Made by a program: the position numbers and the translations under genes. Under the pieces are notes generated by a model that searched no databases, was not told the origin of the DNA, and saw nothing but the letters and a program-made list of their open reading frames with translations. A stretch of DNA of 43,100 nucleotides from Clostridia bacterium (GTDB taxonomy: Bacteria; Bacillota; Clostridia; Christensenellales; Borkfalkiaceae). The stretch lies in contig CAAGAU010000043.1 in NCBI GenBank assembly GCA_900767885.1, forward strand, positions 1 through 43,100. Reading direction: 5' to 3'. The first letter of the stretch is position 1. Each line of letters opens with the position of its first letter. Of this stretch, positions 24,956 through 33,362 are shown one piece after another.

Positions 24956-27652
24956 CTATTGATTTCTGCCGCAGCAGTTTTTAAACTTTTTACCCGAACC
25001 GCACGGACAGGGGTCGTTCCTGCCGACGGTCGAAGTTTTGACTATGGGCGAGTTACTACGGCTGCCGTCGTTTGCGCCGCCGTTCTCTACAAAGTCGCGT
25101 TTCTCCTCTTTGGGTTCTTCGACTTTTTTAAGTTCGGACTTTAAAAGCAGCGAAACAACGTCCTCCTGTATGCTCGCGGTCATTTCCTCGAACATTTCGA
25201 ATCCCTCTTTTTTGTACGCTATAACGGGGTCTTCGTTGGCGTAACCGCGGAGAGATATGCCGCGCTTTAACTTATCCATGGCGTCGATATGGTCTATCCA
25301 CTTGTTATCGACGACTTTAAGGAAAATAAACCGCTCGAAATCGGAAAAATCAAGTCCCTGCTCTTTATATTCCGCAATCTTTTCTTCGTAACAGGCAATG
25401 ACTTTTTCAACCGCTTTTTCGATAATATATTCCGCGTCCCAGTTTTCAAGTACCTCGTCGGTGATAAAGGAGGTATCGCGCGGCAATGCCCTGTCCTCAA
25501 GCGCCTTATTGAGTTTTTCTTTATCCCAGTCAACGGGCGATTGTTTCATATCCGCGTTGTTACGGATTATATCGCCGACGTAATCGGGAATAAGGTTAAG
25601 CACGTCCTGATGAACGTCGTCGCCGCGAAGAACTTTCATTCTTTCCTCGTAAATAATCTTACGCTGAAGGTTCATTACGTCGTCGTACTCTATAATGTGC
25701 TTTCTTATACCGAAGTTCTTGCCCTCGATTGTCTTTTGCGCGTTTTCTATCGAGCGGGAAAGCATTCTGGACTGCAAAGGCGTGTCTTCGTCCACTTTGA
25801 ACGTTCTGTAAATGCTCTGCAATCTTTCGCCGCCGAAACGCTTTGCGAGGTCGTCTTCGAGCGAAATGAAGAACAGCGACGAACCGGGGTCGCCCTGACG
25901 ACCGCTTCGTCCGCGCAACTGATTGTCTATACGGCGGGACTCGTGGCGTTCGGTACCGATTATATGAAGTCCGCCCAGCGCGACTACTTCTTTTTTCTCC
26001 GCGTCGGTAACTTCTTCGTGTTCTTTAAGATACTCTCTGTATTTTTCTCTCACCGCTTTTTGCTCGTCGGTGATGTTCTGAACGTAAGAGGTGGCAACGC
26101 TTATAAGTTCGTCGCTTATGCCTTCGTTACGCAAATCCTGTATCGCCATAAATTCGGGGTTGCCGCCGAGCAGAATATCCGTTCCGCGCCCCGCCATGTT
26201 CGTGGCTATGGTAACCGCGCCTTTTTTACCCGCCTGCGCTATGATTTCCGCCTCGCGCTTATGGTTTTTGGCGTTTAATATGTTGTGCTTTACTTTGTTT
26301 TTGATAAGCCAGCGCGAAATCTCTTCGGATTTTTCTACGGTAACCGTACCTACGAGTATGGGTTGACCCGTGGCGTGGCGTTCGATTATCTCTTTTACGA
26401 TAGCGCGGTTTTTTCCTGCCGCCGTGGAATAAATAACGTCGGGCAGATCTATTCTTTGTACGGGTTTGTTGGTGGGAATTTCGAGAACGTCGAGTCCGTA
26501 AATGGTCCTGAATTCTTCTTCCTCGGTTTTAGCCGTACCGGTCATACCCGAAAGTTTATGGTAAAGTCTGAAATAGTTCTGGAAGGTTATCGTGGCGTAG
26601 GTCTTGTTTTCGTTACGGACGGTAACGTTTTCCTTCGCCTCGATCGCCTGGTGCAGACCTTCCGAATAGCGACGACCTATCATCAGACGGCCGGTAAACT
26701 CGTCTACTATGATAATTTCGCCGTCGCTGACGATATAGTCGCTGTCGCGCTTGAATATAAAGTGAGCCTTTAAGGCTTGTTGTATATGGTGGTTGATTTC
26801 GGAATTTTCTATATCCGCAAGGTTTTCTATACCGAAGAACTTTTCGGCTTTTCTCGCGCCGTCCTCGGTAATCTGAACGGTCTTATCCTCTATGTCGAGC
26901 GTGTAATCCTCGTCGGGAATAAGCGTTTTTACAAAGCGGTTGCAGTCGAAATAAAGAGCGGAGGACTTTTCGCCTCTGCCCGAAATTATAAGCGGAGTTC
27001 TCGCCTCGTCGATTAAAATCGAGTCTACCTCGTCGACTATGGCAAAGTTAAGTCCGCGCTGAACCATGTCCGACATACGAACTTTAAGATTGTCGCGGAG
27101 ATAATCGAAACCGAATTCGTTATTGGTGCCGTAGGTTATATCGCAGGCGTAGGCGGCGCGTTTTTGATCGTCGGTCATATCGTGAGTGTTTACGCCCACG
27201 GTAAGACCTAAAAACCTGTAAACCTTACCCATCCACTCGCTGTCGCGCTTTGCAAGGTAATCGTTTACGGTTACTATATGCACGCCTTTTTCGGAAAGAG
27301 CGTTGAGGTACGCGGGGAGCGTAGCCATAAGCGTTTTACCTTCGCCCGTTTTAAGTTCGGCAACTCTGCCCTGATGCACGCATATACCGCCCATGATCTG
27401 CACGGGGTAGTGGCGCATATTCAGAACTCTGTAAGAAGCCTCTCTTACCACGGCGAACGCGTCGAACATGATATTTTCAAGCGTTTCGCCCTTTTTCAGC
27501 CTGTCCTTTAAAACGTCGGTCTGGTTTTTAAGTTCCTCGTCCGACATCTTCTCGTACTTAGGCGCGAGCGCAAGCACCTTTTCGGTCTGCGCCTTTATCT
27601 TTCTCAGACTCGAGCGCGAATCGCTGTTTAATATATACTTTATCAATCCCAT
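24956..27652 (-). CDS. secA: Protein translocase ATPase SecA
   Basis: The 898-residue motor has NBD1 Walker A MKTGEGKT-type sequence (ELKTGEGKTLMATLPAYLNA), DEVDSILIDEARTPLIISG, the preprotein cross-linking domain and NBD2 with TNMAGRGTDI and GRSGRQGDPG. The helical scaffold follows. A C-terminal zinc-binding SecB/ribosome-type tail (NDPCPCGSGKKFKNCCG) ends the protein. It drives export through SecYEG. The leader (27653-27784) holds structured DNA, and the ribosome binding site is unusually weak. Confidence 0.97.
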   Translation of the reverse strand: MGLIKYILNSDSRSSLRKIKAQTEKVLALAPKYEKMSDEELKNQTDVLKDRLKKGETLENIMFDAFAVVREASYRVLNMRHYPVQIMGGICVHQGRVAELKTGEGKTLMATLPAYLNALSEKGVHIVTVNDYLAKRDSEWMGKVYRFLGLTVGVNTHDMTDDQKRAAYACDITYGTNNEFGFDYLRDNLKVRMSDMVQRGLNFAIVDEVDSILIDEARTPLIISGRGEKSSALYFDCNRFVKTLIPDEDYTLDIEDKTVQITEDGARKAEKFFGIENLADIENSEINHHIQQALKAHFIFKRDSDYIVSDGEIIIVDEFTGRLMIGRRYSEGLHQAIEAKENVTVRNENKTYATITFQNYFRLYHKLSGMTGTAKTEEEEFRTIYGLDVLEIPTNKPVQRIDLPDVIYSTAAGKNRAIVKEIIERHATGQPILVGTVTVEKSEEISRWLIKNKVKHNILNAKNHKREAEIIAQAGKKGAVTIATNMAGRGTDILLGGNPEFMAIQDLRNEGISDELISVATSYVQNITDEQKAVREKYREYLKEHEEVTDAEKKEVVALGGLHIIGTERHESRRIDNQLRGRSGRQGDPGSSLFFISLEDDLAKRFGGERLQSIYRTFKVDEDTPLQSRMLSRSIENAQKTIEGKNFGIRKHIIEYDDVMNLQRKIIYEERMKVLRGDDVHQDVLNLIPDYVGDIIRNNADMKQSPVDWDKEKLNKALEDRALPRDTSFITDEVLENWDAEYIIEKAVEKVIACYEEKIAEYKEQGLDFSDFERFIFLKVVDNKWIDHIDAMDKLKRGISLRGYANEDPVIAYKKEGFEMFEEMTASIQEDVVSLLLKSELKKVEEPKEEKRDFVENGGANDGSRSNSPIVKTSTVGRNDPCPCGSGKKFKNCCGRNQ

Positions 27653-27664
27653 AAAATAATTTTA

Positions 27665-27765
27665 CCCCGACGGTTTTCCTCCGTCCGAAAATTACGGGCT
27701 TACGCGTCAGGCGCAAAGTCGCGTTAAACGCGTTTTGGCGCGCCGGATAAAGCGGAAACCCGTAC
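27665..27765 (-). promoter_or_regulatory. Structured secA leader
   Basis: GACGG/CCGTC (27669-27685) forms a hairpin that on the mRNA holds GGAGG in its 5' arm and loop, ~25 bases before the ATG. CGCGT/ACGCG (27721-27733) gives a second hairpin. ACGGGCTT and AAACCCGT (about 27696 and 27757) can close the whole leader. With no strong ribosome binding site next to the ATG, translational control is possible. No known riboswitch is recognised. Confidence 0.35.
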
Positions 27766-27784
27766 TTTTATATTTATTTATTAT

Positions 27785-27813
27785 ATTTTACTATATTCGA
27801 GCGTAATTGACAA
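27785..27813 (-). promoter_or_regulatory. Promoter of secA
   Basis: On the minus strand TTGTCA (27813-27808), 17-bp spacer, TAAAAT (27790-27785). The leader would be about 125 bases long. Confidence 0.65.
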
Positions 27814-27844
27814 TAAAAATAAGTGAATTTTTAGTAAAATGTTG

Positions 27845-27900
27845 CCGTTTTTTAAAAAATTTCGGTATTTTTTTGCAAAAACCGCACGTCGGACGACGTT
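27845..27900 (-). terminator. Possible terminator after the comF-like gene
   Basis: On the minus strand ACGTCG/CGACGT (27887-27900) forms a short hairpin. It is followed by GCGGTTTTTGC and more T's. The stem is short, so the call is weak. Confidence 0.35.
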
Positions 27901-27965
27901 AAAAAACAATCGTGCGAGGCACTTTGCAACCCGAGAAGACGACGATAAAACGGGAGATTGCAGCG

Positions 27966-28703
27966 TTATTTGCCGTCGTCTCCACGGCTTACCGACGCGG
28001 TTACGGCAGCGGTAAAAACGACCGCTTCTTCCGCGCCGGCGCGCATTATCGCCGCCGAAAGCGTTTCGGCGGTAGATCCCGTCGTCGCGACGTCGTCGAT
28101 TATTATAACTTTTTTACCCTTGAAAATCGCCTTATCGACGATTTTAAAACTATCGCGCAAGTTGTTGAGCCGCGCGTTTCTCGTAAGCCCGACCTGACTT
28201 ACCACGCCTTCTTTTTTGATTATCGCGTTATCGGCAAACGGCACGCCCGAAAGCGCACAGAAGGCTTTTGCCAACTCCCTGCTCTGGTTATATCCGCGCT
28301 TTTTCTCGCGGCCTTTAGTCATAGGCACGAAAGTGGCTATATCCGCGTTATAGCCCGTTTTTGAGTACAGGTCATAAATGCCGGCGGCAAGGATATCGGC
28401 AAGATAACGTTTACCGCCGTATTTCAGATTTTTAATCACGCGTTTTATTCCGCCCGTATAGATATACGCGCTGCGCATAAAAGCGAACGACAAATTTTTA
28501 TCCGCGCAGACGTCGCAATACGCCGCGGGGTAATTAAGCGGCGCGCCGCAGTGATCGCAGATATAGCCGTCGTTTTTTACGACGGTCTTTTTACAGTCGT
28601 CGCAAAAATATTCCCCGTTAAAATTTTCTCTTCCGCATATATTGCAGGTAAGTTTGCGGTTGAAAATAACGTTTTTAACCGCGTTAAAAATATTCAAAGC
28701 CAT
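27966..28703 (-). CDS. ComF-family phosphoribosyltransferase-like protein
   Basis: The protein has two N-terminal zinc-ribbon halves (CNICG..CDDC and CDHCG..CDVC) and a PRTase fold with the PRPP-binding loop VIIIDDVATTGST and KKRGYNQSREL. ComFC-type proteins act in DNA uptake or in handling single-stranded DNA during competence; other roles are poorly known. I chose ATG at 28703 because it gives a family-like N-terminus. The frame is open to a GTG at 28748, but that start would place the hairpin at 28713-28742 inside the gene. No strong ribosome binding site is visible for either start. Confidence 0.82.
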   Translation of the reverse strand: MALNIFNAVKNVIFNRKLTCNICGRENFNGEYFCDDCKKTVVKNDGYICDHCGAPLNYPAAYCDVCADKNLSFAFMRSAYIYTGGIKRVIKNLKYGGKRYLADILAAGIYDLYSKTGYNADIATFVPMTKGREKKRGYNQSRELAKAFCALSGVPFADNAIIKKEGVVSQVGLTRNARLNNLRDSFKIVDKAIFKGKKVIIIDDVATTGSTAETLSAAIMRAGAEEAVVFTAAVTASVSRGDDGK

Positions 28704-28712
28704 ATACCAAGA

Positions 28713-28742
28713 TACCGCAAGTCGCTTATTCGACTTGCGGTA
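28713..28742. repeat. 12-bp hairpin between galE and comF-like gene
   Basis: TACCGCAAGTCG (28713-28724) pairs perfectly with 28731-28742. It lies just before the ComF-like start and after galE. No T-run follows on the minus strand, so it may be a processing site or a weak terminator. Confidence 0.55.
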
Positions 28743-28761
28743 ACACACAATTTTTAATTAT

Positions 28762-29784
28762 TTACTTCTCGTCGGGATAACCGTCGGGATTTTTGAACTG
28801 CCAGTTGAGCGCGTCGCGGCACATATCGTCCAGAGTCTTTTCGGCTTTGAAACCTATGAGGTTATATGCGAGCGTGGGATCGGCGTAGCACTCGGGAATA
28901 TCGCCGGGGCGACGGGGATCTATAACGTAAGGGATCTCCTTGCCGAGAGCCTTGGAGAACGACTTGATCATTTCAAGCACGCTGTAACCTTTGCCCGTGC
29001 CGAGGTTGACTATGAACAAACCCGATTTTTGCAGCAATTTTTTAACCGCAAGCACGTGTCCGCGCGCAAGGTCCACTACGTGGATATAATCTCTTACGCC
29101 CGTTCCGTCGGGAGTGGGGTAGTCGTTGCCGAAAACGTGTACTTCTTTAAGTTTGCCTACCGCAACCTTGGTTATATAGGGGCAAAGATTGTTGGGTATA
29201 CCGTTGGGGTCTTCGCCGATAAGTCCCGAAGAGTGCGCGCCGATAGGATTGAAATAGCGCAGTATGGCTATGTTAAATTCCTTATCCGCTTTTGCAAGGT
29301 CTTTTAAAATATACTCTATAAACAGTTTGGTACTGCCGTAGGGGTTGGTCGTGGAAAGGGGGAAATCCTCGGTGATAGGCACGGTGTGCGGATTGCCGTA
29401 AACCGTAGCCGACGACGAGAATACGAGATTTTTACAGTTATATTCGCGCATAACGTCGATAAGCGCAAGCATGCCGTAAATGTTGTTTTCGTAATATTCT
29501 ATGGGTTTTGCAACCGATTCGCCTACCGCTTTATACCCCGCAAAGTTTATAACCGCGTCTATCTTATTTTCGGCAAAAACCTTGCGCATAGCGTCTTTAT
29601 CGCATACGTCGTATTTGTAAAACTTAATCTCTTTACCTACGATCTTTTCTACTCTTCTTATTGCCTCGGTCTTGCTGTTGTACAGATTATCCACCACTAC
29701 GACGTCGTAACCCGCGTTTATAAGTTCGATGGTAGTGTGGCTGCCGATATAACCGGCTCCGCCCGTAACGAGAATTGTACTCAT
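28762..29784 (-). CDS. galE: UDP-glucose 4-epimerase
   Basis: The 340-residue short-chain dehydrogenase has the NAD-binding GGAGYIGSH motif, the catalytic Ser in SSSATVYG and YGSTKLFIE with the catalytic Tyr and Lys. GalE interconverts UDP-glucose and UDP-galactose for galactose use and cell-surface sugars. AAGGAG precedes the start. It lies 21 bases after tyrS and probably shares its transcript. Confidence 0.95.
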   Translation of the reverse strand: MSTILVTGGAGYIGSHTTIELINAGYDVVVVDNLYNSKTEAIRRVEKIVGKEIKFYKYDVCDKDAMRKVFAENKIDAVINFAGYKAVGESVAKPIEYYENNIYGMLALIDVMREYNCKNLVFSSSATVYGNPHTVPITEDFPLSTTNPYGSTKLFIEYILKDLAKADKEFNIAILRYFNPIGAHSSGLIGEDPNGIPNNLCPYITKVAVGKLKEVHVFGNDYPTPDGTGVRDYIHVVDLARGHVLAVKKLLQKSGLFIVNLGTGKGYSVLEMIKSFSKALGKEIPYVIDPRRPGDIPECYADPTLAYNLIGFKAEKTLDDMCRDALNWQFKNPDGYPDEK

Positions 29785-29805
29785 ATATTATATCTCCTTA
29801 AATTT

Positions 29806-31014
29806 TTATTTCAGAATTATATTTACGTGCGACTTTTTGCCCTTGTGCAATATAAAACTGCCTTTGGCTTTAACGTCGTCGGATAAAACAAGGTCGTTTG
29901 CGGACAACTTATCGTCGTTTATACTTACGCCGCCGCCCTCTATAAGCCTGCGCGCCTCGCCGTTGGATTTAGCCATTCCCGCGGCAACCATTATCGCGGG
30001 GATAAAGTCCACGCCCGTAACTTCTACGGTGGGCATATCTTCCGCGTTGCCGCCGAACGCCGCTTTCGCCTGCTTTTCGGCAAGTTTAGCCTTTTCTTCG
30101 CCATGCACGAGTTTGGTTACTTCGTAGGCAAGGCGTTCCTTGGCAGCGTTCATTCTCTCGTCGTTATACTTGGTAAGTTCGGCAATTTCGTCCAGGTCCA
30201 TAAAGGTTAAAAGGCGCATACATTCGGCGACTTTCGCATCCTCCACGTTACGGAAATACTGATAGAAATCGTATACCGGACATTTATTTTCGTCAAGCCA
30301 CAACGCGCCCTTTTGCGTCTTGCCCATCTTTTTACCTTCGCTGTTCAAAAGCAACGTACAAGTAAGGCAATAAGCCGGTTTACTCTCCTTTCGGCGTATA
30401 AGGTCCACGCCGGCGAGCATGTTGGACCACTGATCGTCGCCGCCCACTTCGAGTTGGCAACCGTACTTACGGTTAAGATACAAAAAGTCGTAACCCTGCA
30501 TAAGCATGTAGTTAAACTCGAAAAAGGTCAGACCTTTTTCCATGCGCTGTTTAAAGCACTTTGCGGTAAGCATTTCGTTTACCGAAAAATACACGCCTAT
30601 ATTGCGCAGAAAGTCTACGTAGTTAAGGTCTAAAAGCCAATCGGCGTTGTTTGCTATTATCGCGCCGTTTTCGCCGTCGAAATCTATAAACCTCGACATC
30701 TGCTTTTTAAAACACTCTATATTATGGTCGATGGTTTCGCGGGTCATCATCCGGCGCATATCGCTCCTGCCCGAGGGGTCGCCTATCATGCCCGTGCCGC
30801 CGCCGAACAACGCTATGGGTCTGTGTCCGCAACGCTGCATCCACGCCATAGCCATTATGGGAATATAATGCCCTATATGCAAACTGTCCGCCGTGGGATC
30901 GAATCCGACGTAAAAGGTAAGGCTCTTTTCGTCCATAAGTTTGTGCAGTTCGTCGCCGTACACCGTCTGTTTGATAAATCCGCGTTCCGCGAGTATATCC
31001 ATTGCGTTTTTCAT
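29806..31014 (-). CDS. tyrS: Tyrosyl-tRNA synthetase
   Basis: The 402-residue class I synthetase has the HIGH motif (DSLHIGHYIP), the KMSKS counterpart KMGKT, and an S4 RNA-binding domain at the C-terminus (about 335-400). The Tyr pocket segment GYDFLYLNRKYGCQLEVGGDDQW is intact. ATG at 31014 has AAGGAG 12 bases upstream; the in-frame TTG at 31026 abuts that site and is unlikely. No T-box leader is seen in the ~70-base 5' region, although clostridial tyrS often has one. Confidence 0.95.
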   Translation of the reverse strand: MKNAMDILAERGFIKQTVYGDELHKLMDEKSLTFYVGFDPTADSLHIGHYIPIMAMAWMQRCGHRPIALFGGGTGMIGDPSGRSDMRRMMTRETIDHNIECFKKQMSRFIDFDGENGAIIANNADWLLDLNYVDFLRNIGVYFSVNEMLTAKCFKQRMEKGLTFFEFNYMLMQGYDFLYLNRKYGCQLEVGGDDQWSNMLAGVDLIRRKESKPAYCLTCTLLLNSEGKKMGKTQKGALWLDENKCPVYDFYQYFRNVEDAKVAECMRLLTFMDLDEIAELTKYNDERMNAAKERLAYEVTKLVHGEEKAKLAEKQAKAAFGGNAEDMPTVEVTGVDFIPAIMVAAGMAKSNGEARRLIEGGGVSINDDKLSANDLVLSDDVKAKGSFILHKGKKSHVNIILK

Positions 31015-31071
31015 TGAAATTTTCAACTCCTTAAATGACCGCCGTGAGCGTCGCCGCCCGGCTTCGGTTAT

Positions 31072-31100
31072 ATTTTACCATTATTTTTATTTAAAAGCAA
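31072..31100 (-). promoter_or_regulatory. Promoter of tyrS-galE
   Basis: On the minus strand TTGCTT (31100-31095), 17-bp spacer, TAAAAT (31077-31072). Transcription would start near 31065, giving a leader of about 50 bases. Confidence 0.6.
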
Positions 31101-31121
31101 TCAAAAACTTTAATATAATAA

Positions 31122-31150
31122 TTGAAAAAACTTTTACAATATGTTATAAT
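31122..31150 (+). promoter_or_regulatory. Promoter of the NifU-like/GGGtGRT pair
   Basis: TTGAAA (31122-31127), 17-bp spacer, TATAAT (31145-31150), with transcription starting near 31157, 24 bases before the gene. Confidence 0.75.
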
Positions 31151-31180
31151 ATACCCGAAAATCAATTTGGAGGCATTCTT

Positions 31181-31873
31181 ATGCAATATTCAAACGAAGT
31201 TAAGAATATGGTTTGCATTGCCAAAGGACCCAAACACGGTCCCGCCCCCATTCCCGAAGAAGGAAAGTGGATAGAGGCAAAGCAGATTACCGACATCAGC
31301 GGCTTTACTCACGGCGTGGGTTGGTGCGCTCCCCAACAGGGCGCGTGCAAACTTTCGCTCAACGTTAAAAACGGCGTTATAGAAGAGGCTCTTATAGAGA
31401 CTATCGGCTGTTCGGGTATGACCCATTCGGCGGCTATGGCGTCCGAAATTCTCCCCGGAAAGACTATTCTCGAAGCACTCAATACCGACCTTGTCTGCGA
31501 CGCAATCAACACCGCCATGCGCGAACTCTTTTTGCAGATCGCTTACGGCCGTACTCAATCGGCGTATTCCGACGACGGTCTTGTCGTAGGCGCGGGTCTC
31601 GAAGATCTCGGTAAAGGTCTTCGTTCGCAGGTCGGCACTATGTACGGCACGAAGGAAAAAGGCACGAGATATCTCGAAATGGCGGAAGGCTACGTTACCC
31701 GTATGGCTCTCGACGAGGACATGCAGGTTATCGGTTACGAATTCGTTTCGCTCGGCAAAATGACCGACTTTATAAAGAAAGGTCTTTCGCCCAACGAGGC
31801 TTACGAAAAATCGAAGGGTCATTACGGCAGATTCGAAAACGCCTATAAGTACATAGACCCGCGTAAGGAATAA
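31181..31873 (+). CDS. NifU-like Fe-S scaffold-type protein, partner of GGGtGRT protein
   Basis: The 230-residue product resembles the N-terminal scaffold domain of NifU/IscU. Cys residues at 12, 49, 56, 77 and 106 include IGCSGMTHSAAMASEILPGKT, reminiscent of the scaffold motif GCxAxxAS followed by GKT. The frame is open back to 30941, but the start at 31181 has GGAGG nine bases upstream. It is followed 13 bases later by the GGGtGRT gene. This two-gene unit recurs in anaerobes as far as I recall. Its job is unproven; storage or delivery of an Fe-S or other metal cofactor is one idea. Confidence 0.75.
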   Translation: MQYSNEVKNMVCIAKGPKHGPAPIPEEGKWIEAKQITDISGFTHGVGWCAPQQGACKLSLNVKNGVIEEALIETIGCSGMTHSAAMASEILPGKTILEALNTDLVCDAINTAMRELFLQIAYGRTQSAYSDDGLVVGAGLEDLGKGLRSQVGTMYGTKEKGTRYLEMAEGYVTRMALDEDMQVIGYEFVSLGKMTDFIKKGLSPNEAYEKSKGHYGRFENAYKYIDPRKE

Positions 31874-31886
31874 GGAGGTAACGGTA

Positions 31887-32888
31887 ATGTCTTTATTTGA
31901 AGGTTATGAAAGAAGAATAGATAAAATAAACGCTACCCTTAAAGAATACGGAATCAAGTCCGTAGAAGAATGTAAGGAAATCTGCCTTGCAAAGGGCGTT
32001 GATTGCGACGATATAGTAAGAAGCACCCAACCCATCTGCTTTGAAAACGCAGTCTGGGCGTACACCGTAGGCGCGGCTATCGCTATAAAGAGCGGTGCGA
32101 AAAAGGCTGCCGAGGCGGCTGAAAAAATCGGCGTGGGTCTTCAATCGTTCTGTATTCCCGGTTCGGTTGCCGAAAACCGTAAAGTAGGTTTGGGCCACGG
32201 CAATCTCGGCGCAATGCTCCTCTCGGACGATACCGATTGTTTCTGCTTCCTTGCGGGACACGAATCGTTCGCGGCGGCGGAGGGCGCAATCAAAATCGCG
32301 CTTAACGCAAACACCGTAAGGAAAAAACCTTTAAGAGTTATTCTTAACGGTCTGGGCAAAGACGCGGCTATGATTATTTCGCGTATAAACGGCTTTACTT
32401 ACGTAGAAACCACGTTCGATCCTTATACCGAACAGGTTACCGTCGTTTACGAAAAACCCTATTCGGACGGACCGCGCGCAAAGGTCAAATGCTACGGCGC
32501 GGATAACGTTCCCGAAGGCGTTGCTATTATGAAACTCGAAAACGTTTCGGTTTCGATAACGGGCAACTCCACCAACCCCACGAGATTCCAGCACCCCGTT
32601 GCAGGCACTTACAAAAAATGGTGCATAGAAAACGGCAAAAAGTATTTCTCGGTTGCGTCCGGCGGCGGCACGGGCAGAACGCTCCACCCCGACAACATGG
32701 CGGCAGGTCCGTCGAGTTACGGCATGACCGATACTATGGGCAGAATGCACTCCGACGCGCAATTCGCAGGATCTTCGTCCGTTCCCGCTCACGTAGAAAT
32801 GATGGGTCTTATCGGTATGGGTAACAACCCGATGGTCGGCGCGACCGTCGCGGTAGCCGTTGCGGTAGAAAAAGCAATGAACAAATAA
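31887..32888 (+). CDS. GGGtGRT family protein, function unknown
   Basis: The 333-residue protein carries the name-giving motif GGGTGRT at residues 259-265, followed by LHPDNMAAGPSSYGMTDTMG. Other marked segments are VGLGHGNLGAMLL and CFCFLAGHESFAAAEGA. Cys residues are clustered in the first 130 residues. I know the family only as an uncharacterised partner of the NifU-like protein encoded just upstream. The sequence has no signal peptide or membrane helix, so it acts in the cytoplasm. AAGGAGG precedes the start, and a strong terminator ends the pair. Confidence 0.85.
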   Translation: MSLFEGYERRIDKINATLKEYGIKSVEECKEICLAKGVDCDDIVRSTQPICFENAVWAYTVGAAIAIKSGAKKAAEAAEKIGVGLQSFCIPGSVAENRKVGLGHGNLGAMLLSDDTDCFCFLAGHESFAAAEGAIKIALNANTVRKKPLRVILNGLGKDAAMIISRINGFTYVETTFDPYTEQVTVVYEKPYSDGPRAKVKCYGADNVPEGVAIMKLENVSVSITGNSTNPTRFQHPVAGTYKKWCIENGKKYFSVASGGGTGRTLHPDNMAAGPSSYGMTDTMGRMHSDAQFAGSSSVPAHVEMMGLIGMGNNPMVGATVAVAVAVEKAMNK

Positions 32889-32910
32889 TTTGCCTTTCGG
32901 CAAAAAAACA

Positions 32911-32945
32911 GGCGGGCGCAAGGTTGAACCTTGCGCCCGCCTTTT
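32911..32945 (+). terminator. Terminator of the NifU-like/GGGtGRT operon
   Basis: A perfect 15-bp GC-rich stem pairs 32911-32925 with 32927-32941 and runs into TTTT. A smaller TTTGCC/GGCAAA hairpin (32889-32903) precedes it. Confidence 0.88.
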
Positions 32946-32980
32946 GCATTGATCATCCGCGGCTCGTTTTAACCCGCACG

Positions 32981-32997
32981 GTAACGTTTCACGTTAC
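32981..32997. promoter_or_regulatory. GTAACG/CGTTAC inverted repeat
   Basis: GTAACG (32981-32986) and CGTTAC (32992-32997) flank TTTCA, about 40 bases before the small Cys-rich gene and next to a GCATAATATATAA stretch. It could be an operator for that gene; nothing else supports this. Confidence 0.3.
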
Positions 32998-33037
32998 GGC
33001 GGCATAATATATAACAGGCGCAAGCCGAGGATTACTT

Positions 33038-33211
33038 ATGAAAAACTGCGAAATTCTGATAATAGGCGCAATACTCGGCGCAATGGCGACGACCGCCGTT
33101 TTAAAACGTTGCAACGGCAAACCTTTATTGCCGCCCTGCGGTTGTCCCTGTCCGTGCCGCCCCAAAGAAAAGCCAAAGAAAAAACTTTGTTACTATAAAT
33201 ACCTCAAATAA
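33038..33211 (+). CDS. Small Cys-rich single-pass membrane protein
   Basis: The 57-residue product starts MKNCEILIIGAILGAMATTA, a likely membrane helix (residues 5-21). A Pro/Lys-rich tail with seven Cys in all follows: C4, C25, C34, C36, C38, C40 and C51. The core reads CGCPCPC, a closely packed thiol cluster. GAGG lies seven bases before the ATG, and a hairpin follows the stop. It is flanked by its own intergenic regions and its codon use resembles the neighbours. I do not recognise a family; metal or thiol binding at the membrane is inferred from Cys density. Confidence 0.6.
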   Translation: MKNCEILIIGAILGAMATTAVLKRCNGKPLLPPCGCPCPCRPKEKPKKKLCYYKYLK

Positions 33212-33214
33212 ATG

Positions 33215-33250
33215 CGAGCGGCTTGCTTTTTGTAAAAAGCAAGCCGCTCG
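33215..33250. terminator. 17-bp hairpin after the small Cys-rich gene
   Basis: 33215-33231 pairs perfectly with 33234-33250. Only TTGT follows, so the U-tract is weak, but position four bases after the stop codon suggests a transcript end. Confidence 0.6.
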
Positions 33251-33330
33251 TTGTCCGAAATTCGGAGGAAAGGCGCAATTATTGCCTCGTCGGTTATTCG
33301 GCGGGCAGCCCCCGTCGAAACGAGTAAATA

Positions 33331-33349
33331 TCCCCGTTGAAACGGGGGA
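33331..33349 (-). terminator. Possible terminator of the ATP synthase operon
   Basis: CCCCG (33332-33336) pairs with CGGGG (33343-33347) around TTGAAA, extended by flanking bases. On the minus strand it is followed by ATATTTACT, a weak U-tract. It lies 14 bases after the atpC stop. Confidence 0.45.
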
Positions 33350-33362
33350 AACTTTGTTAATT

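Noticed and set aside
31015..31065. T-box leader for tyrS
   Set aside because: Between the likely start of transcription and the gene there are only ~50 bases, too short for a T-box, and no T-box motif is seen.
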